Shown here: positions 1 through 9,064 of the stretch, one piece after another | Numbering within the stretch: position 1 is the first letter of the stretch | Layout of the letters: each line of letters begins with the position of its first letter | Assembly (NCBI GenBank): GCA_964560875.1 | Contig: CAZLMW010000022.1 | Location: 14,924 to 78,923 of the forward strand | Origin: CAZLMW01 sp964560875 | Lineage (GTDB): Bacteria > Myxococcota_A > UBA9042 | Direction: 5' to 3' | DNA: 64,000 bases | Position numbers and translations under genes: made by a program | Notes under the pieces: generated by a model | What the model was told of the DNA's origin: nothing | Seen by the model: only the letters and a program-made list of their open reading frames with translations | The model's database searches: none

Positions 1-2024
1 TCGCGTTTGGTCCCTATGAAGCGACCGCTCGAGACGCGCTGGATCGCTGGCCCATCAAGCTCAGCAAGCGGGTTGTCGACGACACCGAGGTCAGCGATCA
101 CCACGCCATCATCCCGACCGGAATCGACGCGCGGCGCTGCAACCTCTCGGTCGACGAGAAGCGCGTTTTCGATCTTGTCGCCCGCCGCTTCCTCGCCGTC
201 ATGCAGCCCGACGCTGTGTTCGCGGTCGTCCAGATGACGGCATCCTTCGGCGAAGACCACCTCTTCGCTCGCGGTCGCACCTGCCTCGAGCCCGGATGGC
301 GCGCGATCGACCCGCCGGCCAGCGACAAGAGGGGGGCCAAGAAGGCGCCCACGGGCAAGAAGAAGGGCGCCGAGGCGTCGCTGCTACCGCCTGTCGAGAA
401 GGGCGACGACGTAAAGGTGCTCAAGCCGTGGCTGCATGAGGGCACGACCAAGCCGCCTCGCCACTACACCGAAGCGACCCTGCTCGCGGCGATGGAAGGG
501 GCCGGTGACCAGCTCGATGACGCTGAACTCAAGCGGGCGATGAAGCGCAATGGCCTCGGCACCCCGGCAACGCGCGCGGCGATTATCGAGACGCTGCTGG
601 CGCGCAACTACGTCGAGCGAAAGAGCGCCCAGATGATCGCGACCGACCATGGGTGTCGGCTGCTCGACGCGCTGCCCTTTGACGGCCTGACATCGCCGAA
701 GCTGACCGGATCGTGGGAGGCGCGACTCGTGGCCATGGCCGAAGGAAACGACGACCGCACCGCCTTCATGGCGGACATCGCGCTGTACACGGCGCAGATC
801 GTGGCCGCGATCCGAGGCGTCGATGCCGATGCCGTCAAGCAAGCCGGTTTTGAAGCGCCCGCCGCGACGGGCGAAGTGCTCGCCGCTTGTCCTTTGTGCG
901 GCTCCGAGGTCCGACAAGCCCGCTATGGATGGTCGTGTGTCGGCTGCGCAGTGCATGTGCCCGGTCGCGTCGCCCAGCGCGAGATCAGCCCGCGCATGGC
1001 CAAGACGCTGCTGAAATCGCGGCAAACCAAGGCGGTGAAGGGCTTTACGTCCAAGGCCGGCAAGAAATTCAGCGCCGCGCTGCACCTCACCGATGAAGGC
1101 AAGGTCGAGTTCTCGTTTCCCGACCCGGATCCAATCGGCGATTGTCCCGAATGCGGCAAGCCGGTTCGTCCGCGCGGCACCATCTACACCTGCGATACCG
1201 GGCGTTCGTGTAAGTTCGTCGTCTTCGCCGAGATCGCGGGGCACAAGGTCAAGCTGGCCGACGTCAAGGCGCTGTTGACGGACGGCGCGACTGGGTTGAT
1301 CGAGGGCCTTAAGACGCGTGATGAGCGGCGTTTCGACGGCGTCCTGGCCTGGCAAAACGGCCGCGTGAGGGCCGTCGAGGTCGACCAACGCGAGCTGGTT
1401 GGCAAGGTCGGGGCGTGTCCCACGTGCGGCCAAGATGTTGCGTTTTCGCGTGGTCAATGGCGATGCGCGAAGTGTTCGTTCCGGCTACCCGGCGCGTACA
1501 TGCAGAGGCCGTTATTCGCCGACGACGTCGCGGACTTGCTGGCCGGCAGTCGCACGTTTCGCATCTTCGGATTCCGGGCGCAGGGCAAGGGGGGCAAGCC
1601 GTTCAAGGCGTCGCTTGTGCGCGATGGGGTGCGGCTTTCGGTCGACTATGACGCCTCGCAGCCAGATAAACCGCTTCCAGTCGGTGCTCCCCGGCCCGCG
1701 TTTGGCCACCGCGTCGATTGCCCGATGTGCATGGACAACATGGTGTGGGAGCCCGGTTATGTGATCCGTGGCAAAGCGGCGTGGGGCTGCTCGAGATGGC
1801 GCGCCGGATGCAGGCTCAAGCTCCCGTTCGTCGTGGCGGGCCGCACCCTGACGGATGAAGACGCGCGGCGCCTGCTGTCCAAGCATCGCGCCACCACGTA
1901 CGCCAAGGGCTATGAAGGCATCAAACGCGCTGGCGGAACTGCGCGAATCGTGCTGGTGACCGACGGCAAACAATGTTGGCAGCTGCAGGAGCGCGGCGCG
2001 GCAAAAAGCAGTACGAATCGTTGA
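1..2024 (+). CDS. topB: DNA topoisomerase III (type IA), C-terminal part, 5' end outside window
   Basis: Cytoplasmic type IA topoisomerase that relaxes and decatenates DNA through a transient 5'-phosphotyrosine break. The reading frame is open from base 3, so the N-terminal Toprim and catalytic Tyr regions lie upstream of the window. What remains begins in the core: VSDHHAIIPTG at bases 90-122 is a TopB signature, followed by the LKRAMKRNGLGTPATRA motif of the type IA gate. The C-terminal half carries four Cys-rich zinc-ribbon-like units (CPLCG..CVGC, CPECG..CDTGRSC, CPTCG..CAKC, CPMC..CSRWRAGC), typical of long topoisomerase tails that bind single-stranded DNA. The gene ends in TGA at 2022-2024, 68 bp before the next start. 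Identity is secure; whether it is the chromosomal TopB or a mobile-element-borne copy cannot be told from here. Confidence 0.9.
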   Translation, partial: AFGPYEATARDALDRWPIKLSKRVVDDTEVSDHHAIIPTGIDARRCNLSVDEKRVFDLVARRFLAVMQPDAVFAVVQMTASFGEDHLFARGRTCLEPGWRAIDPPASDKRGAKKAPTGKKKGAEASLLPPVEKGDDVKVLKPWLHEGTTKPPRHYTEATLLAAMEGAGDQLDDAELKRAMKRNGLGTPATRAAIIETLLARNYVERKSAQMIATDHGCRLLDALPFDGLTSPKLTGSWEARLVAMAEGNDDRTAFMADIALYTAQIVAAIRGVDADAVKQAGFEAPAATGEVLAACPLCGSEVRQARYGWSCVGCAVHVPGRVAQREISPRMAKTLLKSRQTKAVKGFTSKAGKKFSAALHLTDEGKVEFSFPDPDPIGDCPECGKPVRPRGTIYTCDTGRSCKFVVFAEIAGHKVKLADVKALLTDGATGLIEGLKTRDERRFDGVLAWQNGRVRAVEVDQRELVGKVGACPTCGQDVAFSRGQWRCAKCSFRLPGAYMQRPLFADDVADLLAGSRTFRIFGFRAQGKGGKPFKASLVRDGVRLSVDYDASQPDKPLPVGAPRPAFGHRVDCPMCMDNMVWEPGYVIRGKAAWGCSRWRAGCRLKLPFVVAGRTLTDEDARRLLSKHRATTYAKGYEGIKRAGGTARIVLVTDGKQCWQLQERGAAKSSTNR

Positions 2025-2092
2025 TTCACACCCGGGCATTTGCCACCGTGCCGCCTGTTGGGAGCACGGAGTTGGGCGAAGGCGAAAGGCAG

Positions 2093-3103
2093 ATGCCGAC
2101 ACGAACCTCGATGCGCACGTTCACTCTTGCGGCGGCGCTGCGCCACCCTCTCTGGTTGACGGCGCTGGCGTTGCTGGTTCTCAACGATCACCTCCTCAAG
2201 ACCGCCGGCGTCCTGCCTCTCGCAATCACCGGAAAGCTCAGCGATTTTGAGGGACTGCTCGTCGCTCCCCTCGTCTTGGCGGCGATCCTCGGGGCCGGCT
2301 CACGGCGCGCTTGGCTGGCCTGTCATGTGGCTGTCGGCGCTGGATTTGCTGCGATCAATCTCGACCCGGTCGTCGCTCATGCCGTGGAGTTGGTGGCGGC
2401 AATGGGACCAATCCCCTGGCGCATTCACGTCGATCCGACCGATCTCCTGGCGCTGCCGGCGCTCGCTGTGTCGTGGCGTGTCCTTGGCGCGGGCTTATTG
2501 CAACAGACACCTGCCGAGAGCTCGCAATTCCGAGAGATTCCGTCGTTCACCTTGAGATCCGGCACGATTTCGCGGGGTCTGGTGGCTGTGGGGCTGCTCG
2601 CGTGTGCCGCCACGTCCCAGCCGCACGACGGCGATTTTGTGTCCGTGCCTGTGGCCATCACCGACGGACCGGACGGTTCAGCGGATGTGCAGCAGGCCGC
2701 CATCACAGCGCGGCTGGTGATCGGCAACCGTTCGCAGGCATCCATCGAAGTCCATGTGGCGGGGTTGAAATCGCCCATCACGGCGCCGTGTACAAAGCTG
2801 AGCCAGTCCCCTGCGGACACGTATTCGCTCGGCAGCTTCGCGACGCCCACCAAGACCACGATCGGCCCCAACGCTGTCGCGAAGTTCGACGACGCCGCAT
2901 TGTCTACCGGGTGCGCCGTGTTCCTTGTGAACGGCCCGAGCATTCCTGCGCGCCTCGTGCGCTTCGATCGCAGCGACTACCCCGCCAAACAGGTCCCATC
3001 GCGCGCCGACGTGGACAGCGACCGCATCCTGTCGATCTGGTCGTTCGGCGGCTCGTTTGAGTGGAACAGCCACCCGACTCTGTTCGCCGCGCCGACCAAG
3101 TAG
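2093..3103 (+). CDS. polytopic membrane protein of unknown function
   Basis: I do not recognise a characterised family. The 336-residue product starts at an ATG preceded by GGCGAAAGGC; the frame is open further upstream but that part overlaps the topB tail. The N-terminal half is hydrophobic, with about four membrane segments. It has the motif LNDHLLK..(G)VLPLAITGKLSDFEGL, which I associate with uncharacterised membrane proteins in myxobacteria-like genomes. The C-terminal half (from about residue 160) follows a hydrophobic segment ending in LLACAA. It looks extracytoplasmic, contains two Cys (PCTKL and STGCAV) and could form a small beta-sandwich. Monocistronic between topB and the PAQR gene. 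Function unknown. Confidence 0.65.
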   Translation: MPTRTSMRTFTLAAALRHPLWLTALALLVLNDHLLKTAGVLPLAITGKLSDFEGLLVAPLVLAAILGAGSRRAWLACHVAVGAGFAAINLDPVVAHAVELVAAMGPIPWRIHVDPTDLLALPALAVSWRVLGAGLLQQTPAESSQFREIPSFTLRSGTISRGLVAVGLLACAATSQPHDGDFVSVPVAITDGPDGSADVQQAAITARLVIGNRSQASIEVHVAGLKSPITAPCTKLSQSPADTYSLGSFATPTKTTIGPNAVAKFDDAALSTGCAVFLVNGPSIPARLVRFDRSDYPAKQVPSRADVDSDRILSIWSFGGSFEWNSHPTLFAAPTK

Positions 3104-3202
3104 CGACCTCGACATCGCGCCGTCATGCAACAGGTTGGCGGCCACTGTCTTAGTTTCGTCTCAGCACTTTGACGCGAGGGCGGGATCTGTTCGCATTGCG
3201 CC

Positions 3203-4006
3203 ATGCCGCACGATGCCCCCGCCACAACGATGTCTGTCGCCGCCGCCACAACGCTGTCGGTCGCCGCCGCCGCAACGGCTGTCCCCGCTGCTGCCTCCGG
3301 GCTGGCGGCCGACCATGGCCACGATCACGACCATGCCCGCGGCGGTTTGGGCATCGGCATAAACAAGGACCCGTGGAGCTGGCTGACCCACTTCATCGGC
3401 CTGCTGCTCGCCGTCGCGGGGAGCGTCTTCCTGTGGGCCAAGACGCCCGACCAGGGGCCCAAGCAGCCGCTGATGCTGTTTTACGGCATTTCGTTGATGC
3501 TGATGTTCTCCACGTCGACGCTTTACCACTTTTTCGACATCGGCAACGACGGCAATCGGCTGCTTCGGAAGCTGGATCACTGCGCGATCTTCTTGCTCAT
3601 CGCCGGCACGTGGTTGCCGCCCGCGATCCACACGCTTGCGGGGCCGTGGCGCACTGCGACGCTGGCCGCGATGCTCGGATTCGCGGCGGTCGGCATCGTG
3701 TTCAAGCTGGTCTGGATCGACGCGCCGCGGTGGCTCGGCACCGGTATTTACGTCGCCATGGGCTGGGGCGCGCTGATCCCCGGCTACCACATGTTCGGCG
3801 ACATCACGGCCGAGGCCGCGTGGTGGCTGTTCGGCGGCGGTCTGTTCTACTCGTTCGGCGCGGTGATCTACGCTGTGAAGCGGCCGGATCCGTGGCCCGG
3901 CGTGTTTGGGTTTCACGAGGTCTGGCATGTCTTCGTGATCGCCGGGGCGACGTGCCACTACTTCCTGGTGCTGGGGTATTGCGACGCTCCTTGCGCGCCG
4001 TTGTAG
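3203..4006 (+). CDS. PAQR / hemolysin III family membrane protein
   Basis: Seven-helix membrane protein of the HlyIII/PAQR (YqfA, TrhA) family, which includes proposed zinc-dependent hydrolases and regulators of membrane lipid composition. Family marks are DPWSWLTHFIGL near residue 55, STLYHFFDI (Ser and first His), LRKLDHCAIFLLIAGTW (Asp-His) and the closing FHEVWHVFVIAGATCHYF with its two His, so all putative zinc ligands are present. The ATG start at 3203 leaves an unusual N-terminal extension of about 45 residues. This is rich in Ala/Thr, then carries a His-Asp run (DHGHDHDHA) that could bind metal. A later start would remove it, but I see no better ribosome binding site. No operon partner. 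Confidence 0.85.
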   Translation: MPHDAPATTMSVAAATTLSVAAAATAVPAAASGLAADHGHDHDHARGGLGIGINKDPWSWLTHFIGLLLAVAGSVFLWAKTPDQGPKQPLMLFYGISLMLMFSTSTLYHFFDIGNDGNRLLRKLDHCAIFLLIAGTWLPPAIHTLAGPWRTATLAAMLGFAAVGIVFKLVWIDAPRWLGTGIYVAMGWGALIPGYHMFGDITAEAAWWLFGGGLFYSFGAVIYAVKRPDPWPGVFGFHEVWHVFVIAGATCHYFLVLGYCDAPCAPL

Positions 4007-4695
4007 GCGGGTGCCGCACGAATGCTGAGCCGCTTGTCGCGGCTTGATCAGGCGCGGGCATCGAACTCGCCAAGCGGCATTCGAAGCGTTGAGACGGGCG
4101 CTGGAGCGGGAGCGGAGAAGCGGACCGCCGGTGACCGGGGACCGTCGGGCAAACCCCGCCATCCCTCCGGGTTGCCTCTACGGGTGCGTCGTTCGACCCG
4201 CCAGGGAACCCGTCGATTTGCCTCCCCCGGCACCGCCGAGCGACTCGAGAGCCGCGTGCGACGGCACCACCACCATGCGGCACGACGACAAACCGCCGCG
4301 CCGCGCGGACCTACCGCCGGTTGCCCGACGGCCCGCCCAACCTACCTGGTGATGCCCGCCACGCTGTGCACACACGCCGCGGGACCCCAACGCCGCTGCC
4401 GGGGCAAGCATCTGAATCGCAAGTCTCGTGCCAAGTTCAAAGTCCAACGAGTTCAAATAGTTACAACCTGCCTAAGAACACAAATCGACAGAATGGGACC
4501 TCATCGCCCACACACCGCAACCAATCGCTGAGCAGTCTCGCGTTTGCGCAGGGCGGAATTCGACCCATTGGGACCCCCGTGAGACTTCGAACGCACGACG
4601 ACTCGACGTCGTCACGTGCAGAATCCGGGACCCCTTTGGGACTTTGGGACTTTGCGAAACGGGCACGGACAGCCGCGATGACACGCCCCAAACCG
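4007..4695. other. 689-bp intergenic region, no convincing gene
   Basis: Reading frames here lack recognisable protein character and are probably spurious. The only structure I see is an imperfect hairpin at 4593-4619 (GCAC-GACGAC, loop TCGAC, GTCGTC-ac-GTGC) without a T-run, and a short direct repeat TTTGGGAC at about 4634-4650. It separates the PAQR gene from the convergent lipoprotein gene, so the hairpin may help termination. That is a weak inference. Confidence 0.4.
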
Positions 4696-5448
4696 CTACC
4701 GGGGCGGGTCTCCCTGGATCGCCCGGCTGTTCCACGGCAAGACGAGCTGAAACGAAAAGCTGACCGAGTACCAATACTCGTCGTGCACGCGCCCTTCGAT
4801 GAACCAGAGCTGTCCTGAGCTGCCGCCGAATTGGGTCCCGAACGCGTAGTTGATCGCGATCCTCCGCCACTCCAAGCGCACGCCGACGTCCATCGCCGGG
4901 TAGCGCCCGTCGATCCACATATCCGGCTCCCTGAATCCTCTGTCGGGCGTCCATGGACGCAGATAGCGACCCCAGCCAGCCACCGCGACTTCGTCGTCGA
5001 TCTTGCGATGCACGGACCCTTTGACGCCCCACATCAGTCCGCCGGCTTCCATGCCCAACCCGAGCGCGGTGGTCGGCGTTTGCCACGTGCCGTGAGCAAA
5101 CGCGCTAACCGCACCGTCGTATGTGAAGGTGCCGCGTTGGCTGTTCGACCCGGCTTCGGCCCCGACGATGAGGCCGATCTCGCGCGTCGGCATCGCCATC
5201 AGCCCGGCCGTGGCGCTCAGACCGGCGCCGATGCTCGTCATGTCGGGCAGGTTGCAGCCGTCGTGGCAGTTGACCTGTTGACCCGCGCCCACTCCTGCGC
5301 CGACACCACCGCCGATGAACAGCCCGGGTTCAGCGCGGAGCGGGTGGTTTAGCGGCGTCAGACAGCCGGTCAGGAGTGAAGACATGGCGACTGTCGCGAC
5401 AATCGCTGCATGGACGGTGGCCGATTTGTGTGGTCGCACGAGGGGCAC
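4696..5448 (-). CDS. outer-membrane-type lipoprotein, unknown function
   Basis: A 250-residue product with a lipoprotein signal: basic n-region, hydrophobic stretch, and lipobox LLTGC with the Cys near residue 29. The start is a GTG; later GTG or ATG codons are possible but would shorten the signal. The mature part opens with a Gly/Val run (GGGVGAGVGAG), like the glycine-zipper part of outer-membrane lipoproteins. It then has alternating hydrophobic and aromatic strands ending YSVSFSFQLVLPW, suggesting a small beta-barrel or beta-rich surface protein. No family recognised; no close operon partner. Confidence 0.6.
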   Translation of the reverse strand: MPLVRPHKSATVHAAIVATVAMSSLLTGCLTPLNHPLRAEPGLFIGGGVGAGVGAGQQVNCHDGCNLPDMTSIGAGLSATAGLMAMPTREIGLIVGAEAGSNSQRGTFTYDGAVSAFAHGTWQTPTTALGLGMEAGGLMWGVKGSVHRKIDDEVAVAGWGRYLRPWTPDRGFREPDMWIDGRYPAMDVGVRLEWRRIAINYAFGTQFGGSSGQLWFIEGRVHDEYWYSVSFSFQLVLPWNSRAIQGDPPR

Positions 5449-5589
5449 ACGAGCAGGCTACGGATCTCCGCGGCGAAGGGAATCTCGGGCTGACGGTCGG
5501 GAGAACCGTCTCCACGGCGCCGCATTGCTGGCAACCGTAACCAAACGGGGTTCTCGCGGCTTTCGCGTCATGCCTATCCGACAGGAGCG

Positions 5590-8500
5590 CTACAGCTTGT
5601 GCCGTGTGAGCCCGTAGTAGCCGGCCGGGATGTACACGGCGTCTTTACCCGTCACCACCCGCCANNNNNNNNNNNNNNNNNNNNNNNNNNNNNNNNNNNN
5701 NNNNNNNNNNNNNNNNNNNNNNNNNNNNNNNNNNNNNNNNNNNNNNNNNNNNNNNNNNNNNNNNTTGTAATCCGCCGCCTTGGTGCCCTTCTTCGTCGTG
5801 ACGTCGGCGGTGTAGATCCACTTGCCGTCATCGCTGAGCGACAGGACGCGGCCCGGCACATTGATCGATTTTTGCGTCGCCATCTTGGCCGGATCGGTCA
5901 CATCGATGCGGTCGAGCCAGTACTTGCCGTACCACTTGTCGTCCTTGCCGTCCTTGTCCTTGAGCCACTGGTAGCGCGTCACGTACAGCGTCGATCCGCT
6001 CACCTTGCCGCCCCAGTACCACGGCACGTTGTCGAGCTTGAGCGTGCCAGCGACCGCCGGCTTGTCGGCGTCGGCCATCGAGATCGCGCGCACGTTGGTC
6101 GTCCACTCGGTCTTGCCGGTGCAGTGCTGACCGGGCTCCTTGTGGGTGCCGTTGGACGGCTCGCCCTTGTCGGGTTCGGAGTTGGGCTTCTCGTCGGGGT
6201 CGTCGTTCTTGCCGCCGGGTTCTTCCTTGCTGCCACCGTCGTCGCCGCCGCCTGACTTGGGCGTCTCGGTGTCCGTCTTGGGCGGTGAACCTGCCGACCC
6301 GCCTCCCGCTGACCCGCTCGAGCCGCCGGACGTGCCGCCAACCCCCGTCTTCGAACACTTCGTCGGATCGTCGGGCACGAACTTGCCCTGGCGGTCGATG
6401 GCGAACAGCGTGCTGCCCTTTTGCGGCAGGTTCGACGCGTTGAAATACCAGTACGAGTTGCCGTCTTTGCTGGGCTTCCACGCGCCGCGCGCCTTCGGAT
6501 TGGCCGGGTCGGTCACGTCGTACACGGCGATCCCGTCACTGGACGCCAGGTAGACGTGGTCGCCGTGGCTGTACATCCGGCCCCACGATTTGGTTGCTTC
6601 GATGCTTCCTTGTGCGTCCATTTCGTCGGCGCTGCCGGTCTTGAGGGTTCGCAGTGTTGTCTTGTTCGTAAGCCAGCTGCGGACCAGCGCGACGGTGGTC
6701 TTGTCGGTTGTCGCCACATCGCGGACGTCCGCGGCGAGCTCCAGCTTCGCGAGGTACTTGGGCTTGCTCAGGTCGGCGCGGTCGATGATCTCGAGCGCCA
6801 TGTTGCCGGCGCGGAGCAGCAGCTTGCCGGTGTCGAGCGTGCGCAGCTGCGACCATTGGTTGAGCGCGGTCTTGTAGGCGCCGACCTCCTTCAGCTTGCC
6901 GTCCTTGGCCAGCGTCACGAGATGAACGTCCTGGCTGTAGCTCGGGCCGATGGGCTCGCGGCCGCCCTCTCCGCCGCCACCAGGTTCGTTCTTCGGGCTC
7001 TTGGCCTTGGTGTGCGTTCCGATGAGCAACATGCCCGAATCGAGGACCTCCGTCGCCGACCACCACGTGTTCAGCCCGCCCCAGGACAGGCCCTTGATGA
7101 CCGTTGTGGACTTCGGTTTGCGCACATCCAACACGTCGACGCGCCGCGTATTGGCGCCCCCGTCGTACTTGCCGCCTTCGAGCAGCACGAGGCCAGCGTC
7201 GATCTCGGGCATCGGCCGCAGCGCAGCGGTTCCGCCCAGCGAGAAGCCCTTTTCGAGGTCCACCGTCGTCGCGATTGTCACCGTCGAGGCGTCCGTCAGG
7301 TCGAGCACCGCAACGCGCGTGTGGTAGCTCATCGGGCCATGGGGTTCGACCGGCGAACCAGCGCTGCCGCCCGAGCTTCCCGAACCACCGCCGCTGGGCG
7401 TGTCGCCCTTGTCTTCTGGATCGTCGCCGTCGGGATCGCCGCCTGGGCTCTTACCGCCGTCGTTGTCGCCCTTCTTCGGCGGTTCATCTTTGCCGGGTTT
7501 GGGGTCGGTTTCCTTGCCGCCAGTGCCGCCATCGTTTTCGTCGACCGCGACGCCGATTCGCAGCGCGAGCAGCATCGTATTTCCGGTCACGGCAGCGCGC
7601 TGAACGTACTGCACGAGCGCGATCTTCTGGTCCCCGTCTTTGCCCGAGCCGTCTTTGCCCGAGCCGTCTTTGCCCGAGCCGTCTTTGCCCGAGCCGTCCT
7701 TGCCTGGGCCGTCCTTTTCCGTCGTGACTGCCGGGCCGGGTACCTTGTCGAGCGTCCAGTGAACGCCCGTGGCCCACTTGCCGCCAGCCGCCTTGTACGC
7801 GGTCAACGCGACGACGGTCTTGCCATTGGTGTACCCACGCCGCATCACGACGATGCGCCCATCGGCCAGCGGGTAGGCGCCGTTGAAATAGAGCGCTCCG
7901 GCCTTGGATTCTGCTTTGTCGGACCACTTCGCCGCGACTTTGGGCTTGGCGCCGGCTTCGAGCGTGATTTCGGTGAGCCGATCGGTGCGCCAGGACTTCT
8001 TCGCCTTGCTGTCGTAGCTGTAGTTGCTGCCGACCACCACGACGCGCGCCTTGTCGATGAATGCGTACGCGACACCGCCATCGAAAGCGGCTTTGCCGTT
8101 GACGCTGAGCTTGCCGTCTGCCGCCTGGTCGAGCGAGACGACCTCGCCGCTCGCCGCGCCCCAGCCGTAACCACCCGGGTATCCGATCGCCGCATCGCCT
8201 GCCGCAGCGCCGCCACCGGTCGAAACACCGACGGTAGTCCCGCCTTTCGCAGTCGCCTCACCAGCGCACGGGTAGGGGCCCCAGCAGCCGCCCCAGTACC
8301 ATGGGTCCCAGCCCATCTTGGACGTGACCACGACCAATTTTCCGCCGACCTTGAGCGACTTGGAGATCCAGCCATCGAGCCGCTGCATCCCGACCTGTTT
8401 GGCGTCCTTTCCGGACTTCAAATCGACCACGCGCACTTCGCTGCCCGCCCACGTGACCAGCTTCTTGGCGCCGCCATCGGTCTTCTGCTCCACGCTGTGC

Positions 8501-8919
8501 GCCTGGGAGAGCAGCACGGTCGCCTTGCCGCCGCTGACGTACATCTGCATCGGCACGCCGTGCATCGGGACCGTGCCGATCAGCTTCGGTTTGGCCGGTG
8601 TCGCGATGTCGACAACCTGCAGTCCCCGCCACCGATTGAGGATCAGCAGCTTGTCCTTGCCCCACAGGCGCGCGACGTCGCCCTCTTCCACCGTGACCGT
8701 CTGCCCGCCGTCGTTGCTGCCGCCAGCCGACGTCGCGCCGCCTTCGCCAGCCGACTTGCTGCTTTGGTCCGCGGCGCCGGAGTCACCGGGCTTGAACGAG
8801 GTGAAGTCGCTTTCACCTTCCGGTGCGGCCTCGCTCACCGGGTCGTCGGAGCAGGCCGTTAGCGCAAAAGTGGCCGCCAACATCGCCGCAGCGATGCGCG
8901 TGAATCGAATCGAAGACAT
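5590..8919 (-). CDS. large beta-propeller lipoprotein (assembly gap near C-terminus)
   Basis: Secreted protein of about 1,100 residues, start ATG at 8919 with GGGAG eight bases upstream. The signal peptide ends in a lipobox (ALTACSDD), so it is probably a surface lipoprotein. After a Ser/Gly linker come repeated beta-propeller-like blades of the type LLILNRWRGLQVVDIATP, GVAYAFIDKARVVVVGSN and HVYLASSDGIAVYDVTDPANP. These resemble the secreted 'beta-propeller domain' family of C-terminal WD40-like proteins. Blades are separated by low-complexity Gly/Lys/Asp/Ser/Pro linkers, including a (GSGKD)n array. The 100-N gap at 5665-5764 removes part of the penultimate blade; the frame after it still ends plausibly (VYIPAGYYGLTRHKL). 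Function unknown; a cell-surface binding or scaffold role is inferred. Confidence 0.75.
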   Translation of the reverse strand: MSSIRFTRIAAAMLAATFALTACSDDPVSEAAPEGESDFTSFKPGDSGAADQSSKSAGEGGATSAGGSNDGGQTVTVEEGDVARLWGKDKLLILNRWRGLQVVDIATPAKPKLIGTVPMHGVPMQMYVSGGKATVLLSQAHSVEQKTDGGAKKLVTWAGSEVRVVDLKSGKDAKQVGMQRLDGWISKSLKVGGKLVVVTSKMGWDPWYWGGCWGPYPCAGEATAKGGTTVGVSTGGGAAAGDAAIGYPGGYGWGAASGEVVSLDQAADGKLSVNGKAAFDGGVAYAFIDKARVVVVGSNYSYDSKAKKSWRTDRLTEITLEAGAKPKVAAKWSDKAESKAGALYFNGAYPLADGRIVVMRRGYTNGKTVVALTAYKAAGGKWATGVHWTLDKVPGPAVTTEKDGPGKDGSGKDGSGKDGSGKDGSGKDGDQKIALVQYVQRAAVTGNTMLLALRIGVAVDENDGGTGGKETDPKPGKDEPPKKGDNDGGKSPGGDPDGDDPEDKGDTPSGGGSGSSGGSAGSPVEPHGPMSYHTRVAVLDLTDASTVTIATTVDLEKGFSLGGTAALRPMPEIDAGLVLLEGGKYDGGANTRRVDVLDVRKPKSTTVIKGLSWGGLNTWWSATEVLDSGMLLIGTHTKAKSPKNEPGGGGEGGREPIGPSYSQDVHLVTLAKDGKLKEVGAYKTALNQWSQLRTLDTGKLLLRAGNMALEIIDRADLSKPKYLAKLELAADVRDVATTDKTTVALVRSWLTNKTTLRTLKTGSADEMDAQGSIEATKSWGRMYSHGDHVYLASSDGIAVYDVTDPANPKARGAWKPSKDGNSYWYFNASNLPQKGSTLFAIDRQGKFVPDDPTKCSKTGVGGTSGGSSGSAGGGSAGSPPKTDTETPKSGGGDDGGSKEEPGGKNDDPDEKPNSEPDKGEPSNGTHKEPGQHCTGKTEWTTNVRAISMADADKPAVAGTLKLDNVPWYWGGKVSGSTLYVTRYQWLKDKDGKDDKWYGKYWLDRIDVTDPAKMATQKSINVPGRVLSLSDDGKWIYTADVTTKKGTKAADYXXXXXXXXXXXXXXXXXXXXXXXXXXXXXXXXXXWRVVTGKDAVYIPAGYYGLTRHKL
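5665..5764. other. assembly gap (100 N)
   Basis: Exactly 100 N, the conventional placeholder for a scaffold join of unknown length. It lies inside the beta-propeller gene, so that protein's true length is not known. Confidence 0.98.
7636..7710. repeat. 15-bp minisatellite coding (GSGKD)n
   Basis: Five tandem copies of a 15-bp unit (gtctttgcccgagcc on the plus strand), four perfect and one diverged. Read on the minus strand they encode GSGKD repeats in a linker of the beta-propeller lipoprotein. Copy number is likely to vary by slippage without shifting frame. Confidence 0.95.
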
Positions 8920-9064
8920 GGTGCACTCCCGCAGCGGCGCTCGATCTGCCCCGACCGGCGCCCGCTGCATCGCTCAACCTAGGGTACACCTCGCCGTTGT
9001 CAGCGGGAAAAATGACCCGAAGTGCGGAGTTTCTTGTACGAAAGCTCGAATCTGCCGCGTGATT

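Noticed and set aside
384..1457. Long minus-strand open frame opposite topB
   Set aside because: Lies fully antisense to a gene with clear topoisomerase motifs; its translation has no recognisable features and is a typical shadow of high-GC coding DNA.
4321..4818. Possible gene in the 4007-4695 intergenic region
   Set aside because: No ribosome site and no family features, and it overlaps the end of the lipoprotein gene on the other strand.
6421..8862. 813-codon plus-strand open frame antisense to the beta-propeller gene
   Set aside because: Rich in Arg/Ala/His/Val as expected from the complement of GC-biased codons; the opposite strand has a signal peptide, ribosome site and repeated blades.
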